This document shows, piece after piece, positions 13,258-18,396 of a DNA stretch of 18,396 nt. The notes under the pieces were generated by a model. The model did not search any database and was not told the DNA's origin. It saw only the letters and a program-made list of their open reading frames with translations. The position numbers and the translations under genes were made by a program. The stretch spans positions 1 to 18,396 of the forward strand of contig CAZKFN010000038.1 of the NCBI GenBank assembly GCA_964552035.1. Direction: 5' to 3'. How positions within the stretch are numbered: the first letter of the stretch is position 1; the number at the start of each line of letters is the position of its first letter. This DNA is from CAZKFN01 sp964552035. Its GTDB lineage: Bacteria > Bacteroidota > Bacteroidia > Flavobacteriales_E > Vicingaceae.

Positions 13258-15384
13258 ATGCAAGAGATAATTGAAGAAATAGAAGTTGAGGGCATGACTT
13301 GTGCTAATTGTGCATTAGGAGTACGAAAAAGGTTAGAAAAAATCGGTTTAGAGAAAGTCGATGTCAATTTTTCTACCGGAGAGGTTCGTTATGCTAATTC
13401 CAAGCAACTTAGCATTGATAGAATTGGTGCAGAGATTAAGTCCATAGGATATCATTTAGTAGAAGAATCCGAAAAAGCTCAAGGTAAAAGGGGGTTAAGC
13501 AGCATTGAAAAGAAATTTTACATCAGCTTAATTTTTAGTGTTCCTCTTTTTGCACACATGTTTTTACCCTTTGCACTTTTACATAATCCATGGTTTCAGT
13601 TAACTCTCTCCTTACCTGTTGTTTTTATTGGATTTACACATTTTGGGAGGAGTGCATTCAATTCTTTAAAAACAGGCGTACCCAATATGGATGTACTCAT
13701 CTTTATTGGTTCCATGTCTGCTTTTTTCTATAGTTTAATAGGTACTTTAAAATATATCGGCACTCCAGAGGTTAGCAATTATCTTTTTTATGAAACAGCA
13801 GCAACCATCATTACTTTGGTTTTACTTGGAAATTTATTTGAGCATCGTGCCGTTAAACAAACAACCACTTCTATATCTGAGCTCAGCAAATTACAAAAAA
13901 ATATTGCCAAGAAGATTGTCACAGTTAACGGTGAAGAACAACTTAAGGAAATAGAAGCTGAGCATTTAGTAATTGGTGATAAGCTACAAGTCAATGAAGG
14001 AGATAGGATTCCAACCGATGGAAGAATCGTCCGTGGAGTAGTTAAGGTAGATGAATCTATGATTAGCGGTGAAAGTGATACCGTTAAAAAGGAAGTAAAT
14101 GCTCAACTAGTTGGTGGAACGATTGTAAGTGAAGGGAATTGTGTTGTTTTAGTTACAGCAGTTGGAAAAGATACAGTTCTTTCTAAGATTATTGAAATGG
14201 TTAAACAGGCTCAAACGGAAAAACCTGAGATTCAACGTTTGGGTGATAAGGTTAGTGCCGTTTTTGTTCCAATAGTTGTTGGAATAGCTTTAATCACTTT
14301 TTCTATATGGTATTTTGCTTTAGGGGAAAGCATGCATCAATCCATAATGAATGCTGTAGCAGTATTAGTTATTTCATGTCCTTGTGCTATGGGATTAGCT
14401 ACACCAACAGCTGTTATGGTTGGAGTTGGCCGAGCAGCAAAGAAGGGTATTCTCATAAAAGGTGGGGCAACCGTAGAATTATTTGCCAACATTAAACACA
14501 TTGTTTTTGATAAAACAGGAACGCTTACCACCGGTGATTTTTCGATTAAAGGCATTCATTTTGAAGAACAACAAATGAGCGAAGATGAAGTCAAATCTAT
14601 TGTATACAGCATAGAGCGGTTTTCGACCCATCCCATAGCGGTATCTTTGGTGAAAGTACTAAAAGCTGAAGGAGTTAAAATGTTTCCTTTAAAGGAGGTA
14701 GAAGAAGTTAAGGGCAAGGGCATGAAAGCCGAAGATGAGTTGGGGAATATATATTATTTAGGTTCTGCTAAATGGTTAAAACCAGGAGGTAATGCTTCCC
14801 TATATTTTAGTAAAAATGAGCAACTGGTTGCTGCTATAGAAATAGAAGATGAAGTTCGTTCAGGCAGCAAGCAAATGATACAAAAGTTCAAAGATATAGG
14901 AATTACTACTCATTTATTAAGTGGCGATCGAGAGGGAAAAACTGCAGCAATGGCCGAATTTTTAGAAATTGATCGTTATAAATCGGAGCAAATGCCCGAA
15001 CAAAAGCTTATTGAAATTGAAAAGCTAGAAAAAGAGGGATATACGGCTATGGTTGGAGATGGCATAAACGATGCTCCAGCATTAAATAAGGCTACAATTG
15101 GTATATCTTTAAGCAACTCTACACAAATAGCCATTCAATCTGCTCAAATTGTATTGCTTAATACCAAAAGTTTAGATGCCGTACATGATTCTTATTTGAT
15201 TAGCAAGCATACTCTTATAACCATTAAGCAAAACTTATTTTGGGCACTCTTCTATAATGTTGCCGCTATTCCACTAGCAGCTATGGGTTTTTTGAATCCT
15301 ATGCTAGCAGCTCTATCCATGGCTTTTTCTGATGTAATTGTTGTAGGAAATTCTATTCGATTAAAAAGAAAGAAGTTAAACTAA
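13258..15384 (+). CDS. copA: Cu+-exporting P1B-type ATPase
   Basis: 708 residues with one N-terminal heavy-metal-associated domain (about 6-70; GMTCANC, C15 and C18), about eight membrane helices, an actuator-domain motif SGES (270-273), the ion-binding CPC motif in SCPCAMGLATP (374-376), the phosphorylation site DKTGTLT (D418), the HP dipeptide (458-459) and GDGINDAP (600-607). Signature residues of P1B-1 copper pumps follow in the last helices: YNVAAIP and MAFSDVIVVGNS, where S-D replaces the more usual S-S. The enzyme exports Cu+ from the cytoplasm at the cost of ATP. It is preceded by an apparently leaderless promoter and followed after 4 bases by a CoA-transferase gene. A copper-type CPM protein is encoded about 3 kb downstream on the other strand, supporting a copper-handling context. 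Confidence 0.93.
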   Translation: MQEIIEEIEVEGMTCANCALGVRKRLEKIGLEKVDVNFSTGEVRYANSKQLSIDRIGAEIKSIGYHLVEESEKAQGKRGLSSIEKKFYISLIFSVPLFAHMFLPFALLHNPWFQLTLSLPVVFIGFTHFGRSAFNSLKTGVPNMDVLIFIGSMSAFFYSLIGTLKYIGTPEVSNYLFYETAATIITLVLLGNLFEHRAVKQTTTSISELSKLQKNIAKKIVTVNGEEQLKEIEAEHLVIGDKLQVNEGDRIPTDGRIVRGVVKVDESMISGESDTVKKEVNAQLVGGTIVSEGNCVVLVTAVGKDTVLSKIIEMVKQAQTEKPEIQRLGDKVSAVFVPIVVGIALITFSIWYFALGESMHQSIMNAVAVLVISCPCAMGLATPTAVMVGVGRAAKKGILIKGGATVELFANIKHIVFDKTGTLTTGDFSIKGIHFEEQQMSEDEVKSIVYSIERFSTHPIAVSLVKVLKAEGVKMFPLKEVEEVKGKGMKAEDELGNIYYLGSAKWLKPGGNASLYFSKNEQLVAAIEIEDEVRSGSKQMIQKFKDIGITTHLLSGDREGKTAAMAEFLEIDRYKSEQMPEQKLIEIEKLEKEGYTAMVGDGINDAPALNKATIGISLSNSTQIAIQSAQIVLLNTKSLDAVHDSYLISKHTLITIKQNLFWALFYNVAAIPLAAMGFLNPMLAALSMAFSDVIVVGNSIRLKRKKLN

Positions 15385-15388
15385 GAAA

Positions 15389-16462
15389 ATGAAAAACCTC
15401 TTAAAAGGCCTCAAGGTAGTTGAGTTGGCTTCTGTTTTAGCTGGTCCTTCGGTGGGAATGTTTTTTGCTGAATTAGGAGCAGAAGTCATCAAAATAGAAA
15501 ATGCAAAAAGCAATGGAGATGTCACTCGATCTTGGAAATTAGCTTCAGAAGATAAAGAGCATCCTTTTTCAGCCTATTATAGTTCAGTTAACTGGGGAAA
15601 AAAAAGTTTATTTATAGATTTTAAAAAAAAAGAGGATTATCAAAAACTATTAAGTCAAATCCAAAAAGCAGATGTTCTTTTAGTCAACTTCAAACCTGGA
15701 GATGCTCTTCGGTATGCTTTAGATTACGATTCTATTAAAAAATTAAACCCTCATATTATTTATGGTGAAATTACGGGTTTCCCAAACAGTAAGCGCACGG
15801 CTTATGATGTAGTCTTACAAGCAGAATGTGGTTTTATGTATATGAATGGTTCTCCCAAGGGAAGTCCTTTAAAAATGCCGGTTGCTTTTATTGATTTATT
15901 TGCTGCGCATCAATTAAAAGAAGGGATTTTACTAGCTTTACTTCAGCATCAAAAAAAGAAACAATCCATTCAAGTTAGTGTATCTCTTTATGAATCTGCC
16001 CTTTCAGCTCTAGCCAATCAAGCTATGAATTGGTTAATGGCTCAACACATTCCTCAAGCCCTTGGAAGTTTACATCCTAACATTGCTCCTTATGGAGAGA
16101 GTTTTATAACAAAAGACAAAAAGTTATTGGTATTAGCCATTGGTAATGAAGGCCAATTTCAAAGACTATGCAAACTTTTAGCCTTAGAATATCTTATCGA
16201 AGATGAGCGTTTTAAGTTCAACCAAGAAAGAGTTAAAAATCGGAAAACATTGGCTAAATTTTTAGCAGAAAAAATAAGCTTAAGAGATAGAGAGCCTCTT
16301 TTAAATCAAATGATTCTACATAATATCCCAGCTGGAGCCGTAAGAAACATGGAGGAAGTATTTCAAAACGAAGAAGCACAAAAACATATTTTAGAAGAAA
16401 AAAAAGAAGGGAGAGTTTTAAAGGCAGTACGTGGTAATGCCTTTAATCTTAAGTTTGGCTAA
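15389..16462 (+). CDS. CaiB/BaiF (class III) CoA-transferase family protein
   Basis: 357 residues, slightly short for the family. The N-terminus GLKVVELASVLAGPSVGMFFAELGAEVIKIE is the standard opening, with the Rossmann-like CoA-binding part. The catalytic aspartate of class III CoA-transferases is found as D169 in PVAFIDLFAA, in the position expected from formyl-CoA transferase. NFKPGDALRYALDYDSIKKLNP and IIYGEITGF also match family blocks, and LGSLHPNIAPYGESF carries the conserved HP-x-x-x-PY stretch. Members move CoA between carboxylic acids, or act as alpha-methylacyl-CoA racemases; the acyl substrate cannot be told. It starts 4 bases after copA, so the two are co-transcribed, but no metabolic link is obvious. 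Its stop overlaps that of the convergent gene on the other strand. Confidence 0.92.
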   Translation: MKNLLKGLKVVELASVLAGPSVGMFFAELGAEVIKIENAKSNGDVTRSWKLASEDKEHPFSAYYSSVNWGKKSLFIDFKKKEDYQKLLSQIQKADVLLVNFKPGDALRYALDYDSIKKLNPHIIYGEITGFPNSKRTAYDVVLQAECGFMYMNGSPKGSPLKMPVAFIDLFAAHQLKEGILLALLQHQKKKQSIQVSVSLYESALSALANQAMNWLMAQHIPQALGSLHPNIAPYGESFITKDKKLLVLAIGNEGQFQRLCKLLALEYLIEDERFKFNQERVKNRKTLAKFLAEKISLRDREPLLNQMILHNIPAGAVRNMEEVFQNEEAQKHILEEKKEGRVLKAVRGNAFNLKFG

Positions 16463-16989
16463 TTCAGTTGCTCATTAATTATCTTTAGTACATACTTTGC
16501 TTCTTTATCGTTTAATCTCAAGCCAAAGGGAATAACTTTTCCTCCAGCAGTAAAAGCTAAGCGCTCGCCACCAATGACCCAATAGGATTGAAAAAAAGTT
16601 TTGGTAAAGTTATTAAGCTCACCATCTACTAATCTTACCCTATTGATCATATCTTTTCTATAAGGAGTTAACAATCCTCTATTATTATAAGTTCTTCCGT
16701 AGTGCAATTCACTATCAGTAATTAAAAATTGTTCCAATCCAGTCGTTCTCCACCGATAGACTTTAATGACTAAATATTCAAAATAAAGCCAAAATACAGT
16801 AAAAACAAAGATGGGAATTTTCAAGTCTTTATTAACTTCTAAAAATAGCTGAGAAATAATAAAGACACCACATATAGACCAAGCAATTAGCCAAAAAAGC
16901 AACATTTTTTGTTTGGAAGAATCCACATAGGGTTTAATAGTAACATGTATTCCTTCCTTTATATCTACTTTCTCTATTCTTTTTGTCAT
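16459..16989 (-). CDS. Two-helix membrane protein with a PH-like cytoplasmic domain
   Basis: 176 residues. Two adjacent membrane helices (about 29-49 and 57-76) follow a basic and polar head, and a soluble C-terminal domain of about 95 residues begins FLITDSELHYGRTYNNRG and ends GERLAFTAGGKVIPFGLRLNDKEAKYVLKIINEQL. The order of strands with a final helix, and phrases such as 'TDSELHYGR' and 'IPFGLRLNDKEAKYVLKIIN', resemble bacterial PH-like membrane proteins (YcxB/bPH style), but I cannot assign a specific family with confidence. Function unknown. The ATG at 16989 lies 15 bases after a perfect TAnnTTTG element. The stop TAG overlaps the TAA of the convergent CoA-transferase gene, leaving no intergenic space. 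Confidence 0.75.
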   Translation of the reverse strand: MTKRIEKVDIKEGIHVTIKPYVDSSKQKMLLFWLIAWSICGVFIISQLFLEVNKDLKIPIFVFTVFWLYFEYLVIKVYRWRTTGLEQFLITDSELHYGRTYNNRGLLTPYRKDMINRVRLVDGELNNFTKTFFQSYWVIGGERLAFTAGGKVIPFGLRLNDKEAKYVLKIINEQLN

Positions 16990-17004
16990 ATTTTTGCTTT
17001 ATTA

Positions 17005-17012
17005 CAAAGGTA
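17005..17012 (-). promoter_or_regulatory. -7 promoter element for the PH-like membrane protein
   Basis: The minus strand reads TACCTTTG, a perfect TAnnTTTG match, ending 15 bases before the ATG at 16989. No clear -33 partner is seen. Confidence 0.5.
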
Positions 17013-17102
17013 ATTGAAAATATAGATAAAATAATGATGGTATGAATTTTGTATTTTCAACAATTATGATTAATTATACCGTATAAATCTAAAGAAAAAC
17101 TT

Positions 17103-17948
17103 ATGAGAGCACTCCTTCTTATATTAACATTTTGCCTACTTTCCGGGATAGTTTACGCCCAACCTAGTGATAAAAAGATTAGTAGGATTACTTTTGACAT
17201 GGTTGATGGGCACTATGAAAAGGCTATCAAACGTGCAGATAAGCTTGTACGAACACCAGAATATAGAAAGAACGGTTGGTTACACTTTTATCTTACACAA
17301 TCGTACTTTGAAGTTTCTAAAATGGATGAATTGGAGGACAAATACCCTAAAGCGTTTAAAGAAGCTTTAAAATCAGCATATAAATTAACTCGTTTTAAAG
17401 ATGTAGATGGTGAAAATGCTCGTGCTTATATGGAGGCTTCTGATGTATTAAATCAGTTGAAGGATAGCACAATTACTCTATCTGAAATTTATTACGATAA
17501 TGAAAATCCTAGGTTAGCAGCATTGTATTTAAGGAATGTAATGCGCTTCGATCCAGAAAATTATGCAGTTCAACTAATGCAAGGAGTTTATGAAATAAAA
17601 TCTAGAAATATTGGTGCTGGAATTAAAAACATTATGGCTTCTATGGAAGGCATCGAGGAAGACTATACTCCAGATGGGGTCTCTGCACAAACCTTAGTTG
17701 ATGCATTGGAAGAATATGCTCTTATTATTGAAAGTGGAGAGTACGATAAATTTTTTAAAGCCTACAAATTTAATCCTACTCAAAGTGATGTTGATAACGC
17801 ATTAGCTATGCGTGAAGAATACAAAAAGTATTTAATGAAACCAGAACGTAGTAAAGCAGAAAGAAAGCAAGAGTCTGAAATCATCTATAAATCCTTTAAA
17901 AGTAGTGAAGGAGATGAAGATGATGAAAACGATGATGATATAGATTAG
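17103..17948 (+). CDS. Secreted helical-repeat protein with an acidic tail
   Basis: 281 residues beginning MRALLLILTFCLLSGIVYAQ, a clear signal peptide with cleavage at VYA/QP. The body is helical with TPR-like features: HYEKAIKRADKLVRTPEYRKNGWLHFYLTQSYFEV and LAALYLRNVMRFDPENYAVQLMQGVYEI each look like a helix-turn-helix unit, the second with the P-x-N-x-A phrase common after a TPR. The last 40 residues are highly charged and end in an acidic run EGDEDDENDDDID. It probably works in the periplasm or on the outer membrane as a protein-interaction module. No family name can be assigned. The upstream gene is divergent, and the region between them holds no clear promoter for this gene. Confidence 0.8.
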   Translation: MRALLLILTFCLLSGIVYAQPSDKKISRITFDMVDGHYEKAIKRADKLVRTPEYRKNGWLHFYLTQSYFEVSKMDELEDKYPKAFKEALKSAYKLTRFKDVDGENARAYMEASDVLNQLKDSTITLSEIYYDNENPRLAALYLRNVMRFDPENYAVQLMQGVYEIKSRNIGAGIKNIMASMEGIEEDYTPDGVSAQTLVDALEEYALIIESGEYDKFFKAYKFNPTQSDVDNALAMREEYKKYLMKPERSKAERKQESEIIYKSFKSSEGDEDDENDDDID

Positions 17949-18200
17949 GTATTTTTGGAAGTTTACAAAGATAATAACTCAAACATAGCGAGCTACCATA
18001 TTTCGATAAACCCTATCTAAAACATAGCTACACAATCAGAGTTTAGTTCATTACATAAACCATCTCATTTAAATTTTTAACCACTTGAAACTTTAGAAGG
18101 TATTCTACAAGTTATCTATATCGTTTAAGCAATGCTCAAATTAAAAAGGAACAATAGTTTTGAGGCGGCTACTTTACCTTGCATTTTATTTTATTAAACA
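17949..18200. other. Non-coding gap of 252 bases
   Basis: AT-rich with stops in all frames. I see no RNA gene, strong hairpin terminator or repeat in it. The two flanking genes converge here. Confidence 0.45.
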
Positions 18201-18396
18201 CTAGGAAACAGGGGCTTCATCTTGAAGATTAGAATTTAGTTCAGCCTCTATAATCCCGCACTCTAGCATTTCGGAACCAAATAAAGGGTTATAGATATTA
18301 GGCTCTCCACTTAACCAATATCCACCTTTGTTGTTGTCATACATCGGACAATACTGTACATAAATTACTCGGTCAATTCCCGTAATCCTATAAACA
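18201..18396 (-). CDS. C-terminus of a copper-type CPM...CG protein (DUF3347 / CusB-like end), cut by the window edge
   Basis: The minus strand has an open frame from the window edge to TAG at 18201-18203, giving the last 65 residues. They read YRITGIDRVIYVQYCPMYDN, then NKGGYWLSGEPNIYNPLFGS and EMLECGII. The pattern Y-V-Q-Y-CPM-x-D-N-N-K-G-x-x-WLS, N-P-x-x-G-x-x-M-x-x-CG is the conserved end of DUF3347 proteins and of some CusB-type efflux adaptors in Bacteroidota, where Cys and Met residues are thought to bind copper. This end is followed by about 20 further residues without a motif. The N-terminal part lies beyond the window, so whether it is a stand-alone DUF3347 protein or an efflux subunit is open. 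The copper ATPase gene is about 3 kb away. Confidence 0.75.
   Translation of the reverse strand, partial: VYRITGIDRVIYVQYCPMYDNNKGGYWLSGEPNIYNPLFGSEMLECGIIEAELNSNLQDEAPVS

Noticed and set aside
14307..14555. Short frames on both strands within copA, and similar ones within obg, dagK and the LtaS-like gene.
   Set aside because: They lie entirely inside strongly supported genes in other frames and encode no recognisable proteins.

Overview
The window reads as chromosomal DNA of a low-GC member of the Bacteroidota, most likely of the Flavobacteriia type. Supporting signs are several TAnnTTTG promoter elements with no Shine-Dalgarno sequence nearby, families typical of the phylum (CarboxypepD_reg-like/DUF5686 outer-membrane protein, Obg without a C-terminal extension, OMP_b-brl_2-type barrel, kinase-free PASTA protein, DUF3347-type copper motif) and signal peptides ending in A-Q. 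Two 10-base N runs show it is a scaffolded draft assembly.

Layout. 1-1114 (minus): a PASTA-domain membrane protein followed by the start of a secreted protein that runs off the left edge. 1256-7112 (plus): an LtaS-like alkaline-phosphatase-superfamily phosphotransferase (interrupted by both assembly gaps), a diacylglycerol kinase overlapping it by 4 bases, a small DUF202 membrane protein with its own leaderless-type promoter, and a large DUF5686 protein. 7276-8842 (minus): a PAP2 phosphatase and the GTPase Obg, overlapping by 8 bases. 8984-9781 (plus): a signal-peptide-less metal/cobalamin receptor-like protein whose last codons run straight into a heptanucleotide repeat array (9770-9912). 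A palindromic repeat and tRNA-His (minus) follow.

10335-13003 is sparse and partly decayed. All recognisable genes there are on the minus strand: an outer-membrane barrel protein with one in-frame stop, a CsbD-type stress protein behind a good sigma-54 promoter match, a lipoprotein-like relic with several in-frame stops, and an intact coiled-coil lipoprotein. This looks like an envelope/general-stress neighbourhood undergoing loss.

13258-16462 (plus) is a two-gene unit: a CopA-type Cu+ P1B-ATPase, with a promoter only 4 bases before its ATG, and a CaiB/BaiF CoA-transferase. A PH-like two-helix membrane protein (minus) converges on it with overlapping stop codons. A secreted helical-repeat protein (plus) follows, and the right edge holds the C-terminus of a minus-strand copper-type protein with a CPM...CG motif.

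Functionally, the left half is dominated by envelope lipid metabolism: an LtaS-like enzyme would release diacylglycerol, the overlapping kinase could recycle it, and a PAP2 phosphatase lies nearby. The right half has a copper theme (CopA and the CPM protein). I did not find an unmistakable new multi-gene defence or biosynthetic system. The most unusual items are the heptamer array, the sigma-54/CsbD site, the decayed stress island, the LtaS-like/DagK coupling and the tRNA-His acceptor mismatches.
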